Source: Vitis vinifera (Eukaryota > Streptophyta > Magnoliopsida > Vitales > Vitaceae). From it: a stretch of DNA of 64,000 nt. Positions within the stretch are counted from its first letter, which is position 1, and every line of letters starts with the position of its first letter. The DNA is taken from positions 3,673,001 to 3,737,000 of the forward strand of contig NC_081817.1 of NCBI RefSeq assembly GCF_030704535.1, given 5' to 3'. Shown here in pieces: positions 52,703 to 64,000 of the stretch. Both the position numbers and the translations under genes were made by a program. Under the pieces are notes generated by a model. The model was given only the letters and a program-made list of their open reading frames with translations. It was not told where the DNA came from and did no database searches.

Positions 52703-52776
52703 TGTCTGAGCCCGGGTTCGAACCGGGGACCTCTAGTGTGTGAGACTAGCGTGATAACCAACTACACCACCCAGAC
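52703..52776 (-). tRNA. trnV-CAC: tRNA-Val (anticodon CAC)
   Basis: Read on the minus strand, 74 nt. The acceptor stem GTCTGGG pairs with CTCAGAC with one G-T pair. The D-arm contains GTGTAGTTGGTTATCAC (A box). The anticodon stem-loop is CTAGT-CTCACAC-ACTAG, giving anticodon CAC. The T-arm is CCCCGGTTCGAACCCGGGG-like (B box GGTTCGAACCC), with discriminator A. There is no intron and CCA is not encoded, as expected for a nuclear gene. CAA lies about 10 bases upstream, a known plant tRNA start motif, and a TTTT Pol III stop lies about 20 bases downstream. All arms pair, so it looks active. It sits alone, far from other genes. Confidence 0.96.
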
Positions 52777-52989
52777 ATTTTATTTGAGAACTTCCACAAA
52801 ATTTATCTGAACAATAACATACATGAGCAAGTTCTGATTTGTTTATAGTAAGGTTGGAGTCTATGCAATCAAACAGCCAGAAGCAATTTTATTGTGAATA
52901 ACTTTTCAAAAAGAAAAGGAAAGAGAAACCTCGTGTCCAGAATCTAGAACATTTCAAATTCTTAGTTAAACGAATTATATGATTTTATT

Positions 52990-55980
52990 TCCATGAACAC
53001 AGGCCAGTAACTCAATAAAGTTTTAACATCCAACATCATAACACTCCTACTAAACAAACCAAGTCAGCAAGGAGATCACAAGAGAAATGGTCGAGCAACA
53101 AGGGACCTGAGGAACTGATCTTGAGAAGCATCCAAAGATATGCAGATGGCATCCATTGTGAGCATGGTAGCTGGATAATCTGGTGGGCATGGGATAGCCT
53201 TTGGATTGATAGTTGGGTAAAATCCAGCACAAGCTGTAAAGGAAGATGAAATGCTCAAGCACCCCACTTTTTCTTCCCTCCTTTTCTTCTCTGTTCTGAG
53301 CTTTACCTTCTCTTCCCGCAGCTCCATCTTTACGAGGACACAATATTCACAATTAGCACATATGCAGAAAAGACACAGGAACATCATGTCTATCATTGAG
53401 CCTGTCCCTTCACACCTTCTGCCAGCAAGGCTGGCTCCCTGGTCCAGCAGAAGTCTTCAGGAGAGCTCTATCAAACAATAATTCATAAACCATCAGCAAA
53501 AAGAACAGATAAGTATGGTGATAGCTCCCCTTCCCAATAATAATGAATGAATCATACACAATGAATGCAACAGATGAGTATGGTGATAGCTCAGTCGCCA
53601 AGTACAGTGGCCATAGCTTCTTAAGACAGCATTTTCGTGGTAGTGTGTGTTACCAATCTGACATCCAATCTCATCCCCACCTCCACCCACACTCGGCCGT
53701 AAAAGAGAAGTGTTTGCATCCTTCAACTAATTAAAACCCACATGCAGGTTAGTGTTCTAATAAACATGCATGCACCTCTAGAAGGAACAAGAAGGAAAAA
53801 CTAAGAGAATGTTCGTTTTTTTAGCTTTTTGCTTAAAATAATTTGTTTTCAAAATTTAGATTATTTATTTTTCTACTTTTTTATGACTTATTATAATTTT
53901 TTTACTAAATAAAAAAAACTAAAATATATAATTTTTTTTAAATAAAAAAATAATATATTAGTTTTTCTTTACTTTTTAATACTTAATAAAAATAAAATAC
54001 TATAAAAACAAATAACCTAATATTTAACATTATTAAGCATTAAAGTTCTATTTAAAATTAAATAAAAAAAAAACACCACCTAAGAAAAATAGCGTGCAAC
54101 ATATGACCATAATTGCCAGACAGATAGAAAAAAATCACATTTTGAAGCACAAAATTGAGACCACATTTAAAAAAAAGGGTAGATTGAAACATCAAATAGT
54201 TGCAAAAAAAAGTATTATTTTTTATAATATAGTTAAACGGAATTGGAGGTATCGGCCATAGAGGATGGCCAACCCGTGGGTCTACTTACTTGCTCATGTC
54301 GAGAGGTGGATTTCACTACAACAACGATCTCCCAAAGGGTGTCAGATTCTTTTAGGAAGGGATACTCGAATATTATATTGGTTGAATATCGTCTCATGGT
54401 TGAGAAGTCCTCTTGGCTCCATTTAAATCTACAGTAATTTGAGAGCTCGCCATAACTGATCTTAGAAGAACTTGAATGGATCATCGGGAAGAGCCCGTTA
54501 GACCATTAACATGGATTACATGGAATGAATACCAAGGACGATGACAAAACGTGTACGAGGAGCAAATGCTGAGGGAAAAACTCGTACTATCACATCAACA
54601 TGATGCATAAAAAAGAATAACCATGCGTTGCTCAACATAGATTTGCCTAGCCAATGATGTACGCTATGCAACCTCCAATGTTTGACTCCCGACATGCCAT
54701 TTACCTAAAAGAAGGTTGACTAACTTAGCCAATCAAGATCCGGTATTAGAAGCCTATAAAGGAGAAAGAAGAACAAGAGATGAGAGAGATCCTTCTCCTA
54801 CGTAGCCAAGATACTCACCAATTGAGAATATGACATTAGAAGATTGGCTAACTCGGATAGTTATTAGATCATTACATTCAAAAGGGTTAAGCACTAGAAA
54901 TTATAAAAAAGAAAAAAAAAATTAAATAAATAAGAAAATATAAGTATGATATTAAATAAGATTTTATTTATTGTTTAATTATAGCTCAATCTAAATATAT
55001 TATTTGTAATTAATGGTAAATATTTTTTTTTTTGGTAATAATTTTTAGTTGTCATTATTTTTTATTTTTTTAAATTAAGTTTATATTTTTCAGAGGGGGC
55101 CAAATTTTCATTTTGTTTTTTATTTTCCTAAAAAAATTTAACATGGAAGGGAATTTTTTTTGTGTGGAAACATTTCTATGATTCAGGGTGTGATCCATGT
55201 AGTCCATGAGCCACCAACAAACCTTCTGATCAGAACCCATCATCACAATGCCTTCAGTTTGAAATGTAACAGTGTGACACACAACAATCATCTTATATGA
55301 AATATTCGTAGGAGAGAAAATTAAAAAAAAATTGAAACGAAAATGGAGGCAGCGAACAGGGAATTGCTTCATCTTGAAATGGCGCTTGGATTTTGACAAT
55401 ATCTTCTATGCAATGACATTGATGACAGGGAATCTGATTTGTAGTGCACCTCACCGTACGCTTGTCGGAACTTGTTGTTTGAGTTGTCTAAAATCATACG
55501 CCAGCAATGTATCGCACCTTGCGCTAAAGCACGGTGTTAGCTATCAGGTCAGGTGAGCACAGTCAAGTCAACTGAGCAGGTGGCTTTCAACCGAGCTGGC
55601 ATTCTTCTATTTGTGTGACGGTGGGTGAGTGTAGCCAGCTAGGACTAGGAAGTAAGGGGCGCGTGTTAGGTGGCGCGGGGCTATGAAAGAGCATTTGTCT
55701 TGAGGTAACGTCTTTGGCTTGTCTGAGGACCGAGGAGAGAAGTGGGTTGGCCGTGGTTTGCTATTTGCTATGACCGTTCAGAGCCCCCGCGGTCTCACCA
55801 ATGTTCCCCGTTTGTCCGCCGGAAAAGGAGACGAAAATATTATTTTGATTCTGATTTTTTTTACAGACGCCGGCAGCAACCCAGTTATTTGGATTCATTA
55901 AGGTGAGATATTGACAAGAGGAAACCCACGGTGTTCAGTTACTTCCCCTTTTCTGGACGGCCAAACGGAGAGGTGAGGGT
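52990..55980. other. Intergenic region before the GT47 gene
   Basis: No gene that I can support. Between 53036 and 53400, overlapping minus-strand frames include FYPTINPKAIPCPPDYPATM and DAICISLDASQDQF, with no family match; these could be an exon of a decayed gene or a non-coding transcript. The block 54230-54850 is less AT-rich and may be transposon-derived. 55400-55980 is GC-richer and should contain the promoter and leader of the GT47 gene. Confidence 0.4.
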
Positions 55981-55986
55981 TTTGCA

Positions 55987-57069
55987 ATGGCCAAATCATC
56001 ATTGTCTGTGCTTCTGTTTTTCATTTTAGGCACTTTGAGTTTTGTTCTCTCCACAGCCGTAGCTGACCTCACTTCACCGTACCTCTCTCCAACTACTATT
56101 TTTCCAAATTACCAAAAAATGCTCCATACTTTCAGAATCTTCATCTGCTCCCCGCAAAATACAAAAAATCCCATCTCCTACAACACCCCAGCCGAGTCAC
56201 TCTTCCACACATCTCTCGTGAATAGTCCCTTTGTGACCCAAAACCCCAACGAAGCTCACCTCTTCTTCGTTCTCTTCCCCTCAGATTTCTCCACGCGATC
56301 CATCGCGCGCTTAGTTAGAGACCTCCGCATGGAGCTCCCTTACTGGAACCGCACACTCGGTGCTGACCATTTCTATATGTCCTGTGCCGGTATCGGCTAT
56401 GAATCGGACAGAAATCTCGTTGAGCTAAAGAAAAACTCGATTCAGATCTCGTGCTTCCCTACTCCCTACGGCAAGTTTATTCCTCATAAGGACATAACCC
56501 TACCTCCCTTCAATCCCCTGCCACACTCACTTCCTCAAGCTCCGGTCAACAAAACGGCAACATTTCTCGGCTATTTCAGGTCATACGGGGATAGGGGCGA
56601 CGGCGAGTCACAGTCATCTTTAGTCAACGACTTGAGTGGTGATCCTGAGTTTGTGATCGGTTCAAATGCGTCCGATCAGCTTACTCACATGGTGAGACTT
56701 GCAAGCAGTAAGTTTTGCTTGTTTTTCTATGCTGTCGATGTATCGGGGATCGGAGACGCGCTGCGTTTCGGGTGCGTGCCGGTGGTGATAACCGAGGGTC
56801 CGATTCAAGATCTGCCGTTCCTGGACGTGATCAGATGGTCGGAGATTGCGGTGTTCGTCGGAACCGGAAGAGGGGCAAAGGAGCTGAAGCACGTGCTGGA
56901 GCGCACGTGCAAGGATGGATACGAGCGAATGAGAGGATTAGGAATGAAAGCGAGTCAACACTGGGTTTGGAACGAGTCACCACAGCCATACGACGCCTTT
57001 CACACAGTGTTGTTTCAGCTGTGGTCGAGACGGCATGCCATCAGATACGCTCGGAGAGAATGGGTTTAA
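55987..57069 (+). CDS. Exostosin-like glycosyltransferase (GT47 family), intronless
   Basis: A single 360-codon frame starts in the good context GCAATGGCC. Residues 5-25 (SLSVLLFFILGTLSFVLSTAV) are a signal anchor or signal peptide, so the protein should enter the ER/Golgi. GT47 marks include SLFHTSLVNSPFVTQNPNEA, HLFFVLFPSDFSTRS, LPYWNRTLGADHFYMSCAGI, the KDITLPP region, TFLGYFRSYGDRGDGE, and the nucleotide-sugar-binding block SKFCLFFYAVDVSGIGDALR followed by FGCVPVVI. Plant members build pectins, xyloglucan or xylan side chains; the sugar cannot be told from sequence alone. It is shorter than most plant GT47 proteins (usually 400-500 aa) because the stem region is almost absent. AATAAA at 57313-57318 lies 244 bases after the stop. 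No defects are seen. Confidence 0.92.
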   Translation: MAKSSLSVLLFFILGTLSFVLSTAVADLTSPYLSPTTIFPNYQKMLHTFRIFICSPQNTKNPISYNTPAESLFHTSLVNSPFVTQNPNEAHLFFVLFPSDFSTRSIARLVRDLRMELPYWNRTLGADHFYMSCAGIGYESDRNLVELKKNSIQISCFPTPYGKFIPHKDITLPPFNPLPHSLPQAPVNKTATFLGYFRSYGDRGDGESQSSLVNDLSGDPEFVIGSNASDQLTHMVRLASSKFCLFFYAVDVSGIGDALRFGCVPVVITEGPIQDLPFLDVIRWSEIAVFVGTGRGAKELKHVLERTCKDGYERMRGLGMKASQHWVWNESPQPYDAFHTVLFQLWSRRHAIRYARREWV

Positions 57070-57319
57070 TGACTTCAATCTCCAGCGCTGGTGAACTGGT
57101 TGCCTTCTGCATCAACATTATTTAATGGTTTATTATTTCATAAATTTAATTTGATTGGACGATTGTAAATCAACTTCTAAGCAAGTCCAGAGGGAAGTGA
57201 ATTACATTCAAGCCTTCCAAGTCATTTGTTTTAGAAATATTTTATTAAAACAAAAAATATTTGTTTTATGTTAAGATCACATTATCTTTTGCCATTTACA
57301 ATTCAATTAAGAAATAAAA

Positions 57320-58837
57320 ACATGAATTTTAGTATAATAAATATTGTTTTCTATAAATTAAATAAGTATTCTTAAAACATTTTTTTCTATTTAGTTTGAA
57401 TTTTATCTTTGAAAATTGATTTATATTAATTAGTTTTAAAAACAATAAATTATATTATTTTTCTTTTAATTAAATTTTTTCTCAAAATTATAAATAAACG
57501 TGATAGATTATAGGATTGTTTTAGGTTTATAGTTATTTTAGATTTTGTTCTTAAAATTATTAAAGTTAATAATTTAGTGTATATTTAATAAATCAATTTA
57601 ATAATTTAAAGTGATTTAATAACTTAATTTAAGTCATTAAATATGTTTGATAAAATAATTTGAAGTCATAAATAATTTTAAAAAATAAGTAAAAATAATT
57701 AAAAGTAACGTATATTTATTTTATTTTAGTTTTTCATTTGTCCTAATCATCTTTGTAATCTTGATTGCTATTCCACGACCTTTATGATTATTTGACTTCA
57801 TTTGTATTGATAATTATTCATAAAAATAAATATGTCATTTTGACGATTTAAAATAAATTTTAAGTTAATTTTATCAAATAATCTCAATACTTAAAATAAA
57901 AATTAAATAATAAATTTTAAGTTTAAAATTTAAGTATAATTTAACTTCAAATTAATTTAAATTATTAAATAATAAATATTAAATTATACCAAATATCTTA
58001 AATATTAAGATACGATATTTATCTCTACAAAATCCTAAATTCCGTACTGTGGAATCTATATCATTGGATTGTGACTGTACGGAGATACCATGAAAGTTGT
58101 AACTTCAAGCAACGTTAACAATTGGCCCTCCCTTATGTAACACATGCCTCCCTTTCTATTTGTCTCCTTTTAAACTTTTCATAGGTTTTATCTTCTATCA
58201 TTCAGACTACCGTTTAACCGCACGAAACATGTTATTCTCTCTATATATTTTATAAATTTTCATATTTTATTTGTTTAAAAAAAAATAAAAAATTCCACGG
58301 CAATGCGTAGGGCATGAACCAAGGAAAATTCATCAACACTCCTGATGTAGACACATGCTCCTTTGATTGCGGTGGCGTGGACATCTCACCCCCTTTTCCA
58401 CCAACCAAATTAATACTAGTTCCATGATAAGGAATATATAATCCACTCTATTCAGCCGTCTCACGGGCGGAAGAGTGGAGTGGAGTGGTGACGTTGAGTC
58501 AATTACTGGAGTTTTACAGCTTTTAGGTCCGTCAATGGTCCAACCACCCAAGGTTAAAACTATAAACTAATAAAAGGATTTTTGAATCTGGGCACAGTGC
58601 CAAATAATTGTATATATGGAATAAGGGAATAAAATACATAGATTCGTCTCCTCCTCTCAAATCTTCCTATCCAACCCAACGCTCCGGCTCCTTACATTCT
58701 TTTTCTGCATTGGATTGGCTCCTGCAACGCCTCTCTTCCTCGTTTTCCCCTTTTTTTTTTTTTCTTTTTTTTCTTTATCAATTCATAGATATTTTCTAAT
58801 TCTCTCTCTTGAATTGAGAAAACACGGCCACATCGAT
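57320..58837. other. Intergenic region, GT47 gene to folylpolyglutamate synthase
   Basis: 57130-58000 is very AT-rich, with TTAAATTATTAAAT-type words repeated in both orientations (possible relic of an AT-rich element). 58440-58837 is GC-richer, then pyrimidine-rich (58740-58810), and should hold the promoter and leader of the folate gene. No other gene is seen. Confidence 0.5.
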
Positions 58838-61774
58838 ATGACGGACGGTATGTTTCTTTGTCTCTATTTGTTGTTTGGTTCCTGAGAAAGTGGAGGAAAA
58901 ATTAAGGAATTTTTATTTTTATTTATTTTTGCTTCTTGATTAAAGAATTAGAAAGGAGGAGCGGACTTACTGAGACAACTAGTTGAGTGAGGCGCAGTGT
59001 AGTGGAGACTCACTCAATTTGATTCCAAACGATGAAGCATCTGAGATTCAATTTCATGTTTTTTTTTCTTTTCGTATTTTCTCAGAAACTAAACGCAGTG
59101 AATGATTTTGAATCTGTTGGTTTATGTTATTGAGCGTTAAGGATTTGAGCTGGCTTTGTTCAGTGGAATGATGCTAACACTTAAATCTCAATTTTCACTA
59201 GGAAATTTCTGCTTTCCTTGTTCGTGGAATAAGTGATATATAGTTAAAATGGCTGAAATGTCTGAATCTTTTACCTTTTGATGTGTATGAAGGTGATGAT
59301 GGACTATTGGAATCTACAGTATCTCCATATCAAGAAGTATTGGATGCTTTGTCCTCTTTGATTACTAAACGCAGTCGTGGTGATAAGAGCAACAAGCGGG
59401 TTCTCTTTGATGTATTGTTTGATTATCTAAAGGTAACACTGATGTCAAGATTGGTGTAGTTTTCTGCAATTTTGTACTGTACTTGAGCTGACATTGTATA
59501 TAAATCTTGAACTTTAGATGCTGGACTTGGATGAACCGATTTCGAAGATGAAAATTATCCATGTGGCAGGCACCAAAGGAAAGGTAGGAACTCTGATTAT
59601 CATCATCAATTGGTTTTGTAACCATTTTTTAAGTTCTTCTTTACCTCTCTTGTTTGGTTGCTGAGAGAACTGAAAAGGGTAAGAAATAGATTTTCACTGA
59701 ACATTGGAAAATTTTCCTCAACTAAACCAAATAGTTAATGATTCATGGTAGATTAATCCTGAATGATATCTAATGTTTGAAATTTTTATTTATTTTCTTT
59801 TCCTATATTTTCTCTGCCAGCAAATTGACTCATATTGGAATTTACATAATCAAGTCAACAGACCATGAACCATTTGGTTTTGGGTCATTTGGCTACAGAA
59901 CCCTGTTCTGCCAATATTTTCTGGTTAGGGCCTATTTCAAAAAAACTCCAGCCTTCTCCTATACCTTGCAGACCCCTCAACCCAGCCAGATCAGTCTTTT
60001 TTTTTTGATAGACAATCAACTCAGCCAGATCATTGTTCAGCACAGGTTTAGTAATTGGTTTTTGTTTTACATGACTGAGTCATTTTGGTCAACAACTCTC
60101 GCATCTGATGAATGCTACATTTTATTTTCTTAATGAATCATTTTTTATTTTTTTATTTATTTGTTTTCTGTTCATCCATCATTATGTCCTCCTTTGGCCA
60201 TTTATGTATTATTGTATTTCTTGATTGCTCAAGGTTTTGTACCACAAAGCATGGTTGCTCTTTATTGACTTATAGAATTTCTATTCAGTTTGATTAATAT
60301 TTGTCAATAAGAGAAAACTGTAATGGTTGCATTTTAAGTAAGATGTCCTTCACTATTTTCATTTATAGATTGACCTTTAAAAAATAAATTTAATTCTGCA
60401 CTTTCAAAAATAATTTGTATTTTTATCCCTTTATTCTGAAGAGAGTTTTTTTCAAACTCCTTGTCACTAGTTTCATTTTCTTTCATTATATGGGGTGTGA
60501 ATGGGTGATGACATGCTTGTTTGGATGAATAGGTTTTCTTATTGAAGGGGTTCAACAAGGACCTTTTTTCTGGTTAGCCTTAGGCAAATTGCATAGATTA
60601 GAGTACACCAGATAGGGGGATGAACCTGGAAAAATGGATGTATATGTAGACCACTGAAGTAAAAGGTGGGAGGACAAAAAGGGCCAATACAAGCGCCTAA
60701 GCCCACCTACACACTACAGGCTAACTAGGATTTTTTTTTCTTTTGATAGGTAGGCTAACTAGGAATTGTTGTTATGTGATTACAAATTACTCACTATAAT
60801 CTTTCATTGATTAAAGGTTACAAAAGGCTGCTTTATGCGATTAGCTTAGGTAGAAAGATCCCCTCTTATCCACTGTGCTTGATTTCCTCCCATTGTGAAT
60901 GAATGAGAAAGACGCTTCTTGGTTATCTCATGGTCATCAATGTTGCTATTTTCTTTTTTATATACCCATTTAACCACATTCAAATATTATGCTGTAGTTG
61001 TTCTTATCTTAAAACCTTCTCGTTTTAAAGTAATCCTCCTTTATTCTAATTTTGCATCACCCTTGCTCAATCTCTTAAGCAAAAACAATGCTATCAGAGA
61101 TATTACAGAAGTAAATAATTCCTACTTGTTAAACTTGTTTGTATATGGGTTATAACACTCTTTCGTTCCTTTTTTTTTTTTTTTTTAATTTATAAAGGGA
61201 TCCACATGCACATTTACAGAATCTATATTACGCAACTGTGGCTTTCGCACTGGCCTTTTCACATCTCCTCACCTCATTGATGTCCGAGAAAGATTTCGGT
61301 TGGATGGGTGAGTTCTTAAAACTTTGTATCAAAGTATACTCTATTGATATACATAAGTTGACTGGAGGAATGTTATATATTGCCCCTCCTATTCTTAAAT
61401 CAGGACTAGTGAATGAGCACTGTCAGTTTTTTCTTTTAATGTCTGACAGTTCAAGGAAGTGATTAAATAGTTTGATTTCAGACTTTTTAAACTGTACTAG
61501 TTCCTTCATAACTCCTGCTAAAAAGATGGTTCATATCAGTTCTTGAAGCAGTAAATCGCTCTCAGTTGTTGTAGTTGGAAAATTTTGGTGTAATATAATG
61601 CCAAGTATTCAGCATAACATATACTCATTTTTTTCTGTTGTGCTGAAAAGACTTTTCTCAACGTATAGAAACTCTAAATGTGGTAACTTCTCAATTCTGT
61701 TTAACTGCTGCAGTGTGGAAATATGTGAGGAGAAGTTTTTGGCATACTTCTGGTGGTGTTGGGACAGATTAAAG
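58838..61774 (+). CDS. FPGS: Folylpolyglutamate synthase, N-terminal part (gene runs off the right edge)
   Basis: Adds glutamates to folates so that they are retained in the cell and used by folate enzymes. Five coding exons are visible: 58838-58847, 59293-59432, 59518-59583, 61198-61307 and 61714-61774. They give the first 129 residues in frame. The sequence has [29 protein letters not shown], the P-loop AGTKGKGST (split between exons 3 and 4), [20 protein letters not shown] and [13 protein letters not shown]. It begins MTDGDDG with no organelle targeting signal, as in the cytosolic Arabidopsis DFD form. Exon 1 encodes only three complete codons plus one base, so an alternative first exon could change targeting. 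Expected next-exon text (PMPxYFRFLALLAFKIF) is not found before 64000, so intron 5 is over 2.2 kb. Intron 3 holds two tail-only LINE insertions. Confidence 0.93.
59994..60015 (-). mobile_element. Tail-only LINE insertion 1 in FPGS intron 3
   Basis: A 22-bp insert containing T10 and TTGATAG (a LINE 3' terminus in reverse) is bracketed by TCAACCCAGCCAGATCA (59977-59993) and TCAACTCAGCCAGATCA (60016-60032), 17 bp with one mismatch. It is antisense to the gene. Confidence 0.75.
60731..60751 (-). mobile_element. Tail-only LINE insertion 2 in FPGS intron 3
   Basis: A 21-bp insert, T9 C TTTTGATAGGT, is bracketed by perfect copies of AGGCTAACTAGGA (60718-60730 and 60752-60764). It has the same orientation and same tail type as the insertion 0.7 kb upstream. 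Confidence 0.78.
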
Positions 61775-63084
61775 GTGTGTATGTCTGCATCAACTCTTGA
61801 TTTTCTTTTGAATTCTTTCCTCAACTCTAGCTTTGCGCACGGTCTTCTTTTGCATTGGTCTTCAAGTTATTTTTGTGACTAATAAACTGAACCACGAAGT
61901 GGAAGATTTCATTTTTGTTCTTTTTAAATAAATATCCTTGAAGTTGTTACATAATTTATTAAATGCTTGTCAAATTTTATTTTCTCTATGCACTGTATTC
62001 TGCATATGTTCATGCATGATGCCTCGAGTCCATTTCAAAGAGATGTTGACATATCTTATCTAATGAGATATAAAGTGGCATAAAAAGTTGATTTTCAAGA
62101 GTTTCTACTGAGCAATTTTATTTGACCTTTTGGGTCAAAAATGTTGTGCAATGACCGCAGGAACAGCTCTAATTTGGAATCAAACTAAAAAAAAAAAAAG
62201 GCAATTTTTAAGGTTTAGCACCTGGAATGAATAGAGAAATTTTCTAACGAGAGAGTCAAGTGGTATCCATATGATGTGCACTCGGGGGTCTTTATCTTGA
62301 GCATTTTGGGTAACTTTTTTATGATCTTTTGGTAAATTTGGGAGATTTGAGTTAGGGCTTTGTTTTTGGTATTTTCCATGAGATTGTGCTAACTTGTAGG
62401 CAACTACATACCATGTCAAGGTTACCTCAATGAGATCGTTACCTATATAAGATGCGTTAACATTGTGAGATTTGGTTTAACCCTGAGGTGGAAAACAATA
62501 TTTGAATTGTGAGATGGACTCATGGCTATTGAGATTCCTTAAATTTTTATTTTTATTTTTTAATCTTCTTTCTTTTAATAGGAGGATTGTGAGATTATTT
62601 GATCTTCATTAAAATCCTATGAAGTTGTTATCATGTATGAAATCAAATCAAGCTGGCCTTCTTTGCTCTTTTCCTTTCTAAACATGTGTGAGAGATGGTA
62701 TATTTTATGTGTGATCATTATTTGTGCCAACCTATTGATATCCATTATTTGTCAAACTAGGTGATTTGGCTTGGCATTTTGAAATAGTCAAGAGGGACTT
62801 GCGTTAGTTTTATATGGAAGTTTAAGTGGACCATATTTTTCTTGTTGGACAGGGGGATAAGAGATTTATATTAATAGGCACCTAGCAAAACAAGGAGAGT
62901 TCTACCTTTGGTACATAGGAAGTGTACAAAGTGGCGTTAAAGAAATAAAAACAACAAAACAAAAGTATAGACCCTAAATTATCCTAATCCCCCCCAAACA
63001 ATCAATGAACTTCCTAAAGGGTCAATTAAGAGATGGTAGTAGTTCCTCGATCTCAATCCAAGGAGCTAAGGTGAGGAGAAGGAA

Positions 63085-64000
63085 GGTTAGTAGGTATGTG
63101 GGTCTATATGGACCATTCAAACATAATATCAAGGGGAGAGGTCTATAGACCCAAATTAGAAGGAAGTATAGGAATTAGGATGAATGAAGAAGATATAGAT
63201 AAAACTTCAATTACTAAGCTAGAGTGGAGAATTCTTATTAATAGTGATAGCATTTGGCTTAGGGTTATGAGGGAAAAATATATTAAAAACAATCAAGATC
63301 CCTAAAAAGGAAGGGGATTCTATTGTTTGGGAGAAAGTTATTGAGCATAGAAAATAAATTGGAGCTAGGCTAAAATGGTACATAAGAGATGGTAGGAAAG
63401 TCAGCTTCCAGATAGACTTCTAGGTTTATATGGCGCCTCTTGTTTATGGATAAAAATCATTTACATTATATTGCTTCAATTGAGATGCTAAAATGCATGA
63501 CTTTTTAATCAGGATTCCTAGGAGTGGAATCTCCAATCTATTCCCTCAATCCAACCCTCAAATATTTTAGCAGATATTAGACCAATTCCTATCTCATCCT
63601 CTCCCACCTGTAATAGGATTTCTTGGGGATTCTTTCAAGATGGTAAGTTCACCCTTAAATAAAACAATATGGGCAATGAGAAATCCTTCGACACACCTTA
63701 GCTCCAAAGTTATGTATTGGATTTGGAAGTTAAATCTTATATCGAAAAATAAAATTCTTCTTATGGTTGGTCATTAAAGAAATCCTCCCTACTTGTGAGT
63801 ATCTAATAACTAGAAGAATCAAAATTACAAACATGTGTCATCATGCAATCAAAGTACTGAAAACATTGACCATATTTTTCGAAAATGCCCTTTTGTTCAA
63901 GGAATTTGGGATCACTTCAATTTCAATCATCCTATGCCTTTATCATATGATAGCAAATTTTTATCTTAGCTTGAAATAGTGTACAAAAACTACAAAATTA
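63085..64000 (+). mobile_element. L1-type LINE fragment in FPGS intron 5, continuing past the window
   Basis: Decayed ORF2 text appears in order: YRPKLEGSIGIRMNEEDI, SITKLEWRILINSDS, IWLRVMREKYIKN, then in other frames VWEKVIEHR, LPTCEYLITRRIKITNM and FRKCPFVQGIWDHFNF. This is the segment from the end of the RT domain to the zf-RVT knuckle. Stops and frameshifts are many. The family differs from the one in P5CS intron 15. It is in the same orientation as the gene, and its 3' end lies outside. Confidence 0.8.

Noticed and set aside
53036-53396. Overlapping minus-strand frames as a small gene
   Set aside because: Some protein-like text but no family, no clear exon structure and three competing frames; kept only as a remark in the intergenic entry.
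61775-64000. Further FPGS exons in the window
   Set aside because: I looked for the conserved next-exon text (YFRFLALLAFKIF) and did not find it; only intron and LINE relic are seen.

Overview
The window is nuclear DNA of a flowering plant. Genes have many short exons with GT-AG introns, intergenic DNA is AT-rich, there is a nuclear copy of plastid ycf2/ycf15 DNA, and L1-type LINE fragments are common. The LINE proteins look like the LINE families abundant in grapevine, so a woody eudicot such as Vitis is my best guess; that rests on memory, not on a search.

Seven protein-coding genes and one tRNA gene are supported. From left to right: (1) GDP-mannose pyrophosphorylase (CYT1/VTC1 type), plus strand, 2969-4646, 361 aa, probably with a 2.9-kb intron in its 5' leader; (2) a CASP-like membrane protein (CASPL5 type), minus strand, 6129-15116, 154 aa, with two alternative or duplicated first coding exons 3.4 kb apart; (3) a MAM33/p32 mitochondrial acidic protein, plus strand, 17436-19573, 253 aa, with TATA and telo-box motifs upstream; (4) delta-1-pyrroline-5-carboxylate synthetase (P5CS), minus strand, 22955-40917, 20 coding exons, 717 aa; (5) a Yip1-family membrane protein, minus strand, 45961-50847, 270 aa; (6) tRNA-Val(CAC), minus strand, 52703-52776; (7) an intronless GT47/exostosin-like glycosyltransferase, plus strand, 55987-57069, 360 aa; (8) the first five coding exons of folylpolyglutamate synthase, plus strand, 58838-61774, continuing past the right edge. 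All exon junctions were worked out by hand and keep reading frame throughout.

The genes do not form a pathway cluster. They are ordinary housekeeping or stress genes: mannose and ascorbate supply, cell-wall or membrane scaffolding, mitochondria, proline synthesis, Golgi traffic, folate. The unusual content is in introns and spacers. P5CS carries a 5'-truncated but open LINE in intron 15 with an 18-bp target-site duplication, a decayed nearly full-length LINE in intron 14, two GC-AG introns, and a very short LINE-tail insertion. Two more such tail-only insertions, each with clear target-site duplications, lie in intron 3 of the folate gene. Intron 1 of the MAM33 gene holds a SINE-like retroposon. 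The 41.3-46.0 kb spacer holds the rearranged plastid insertion, a LINE fragment, a perfect 88-bp tandem duplication and a compound microsatellite.

I found no convincing undescribed gene system. The best leads are the duplicated CASPL first exon, the tail-only LINE insertions and the non-consensus splice sites of P5CS.
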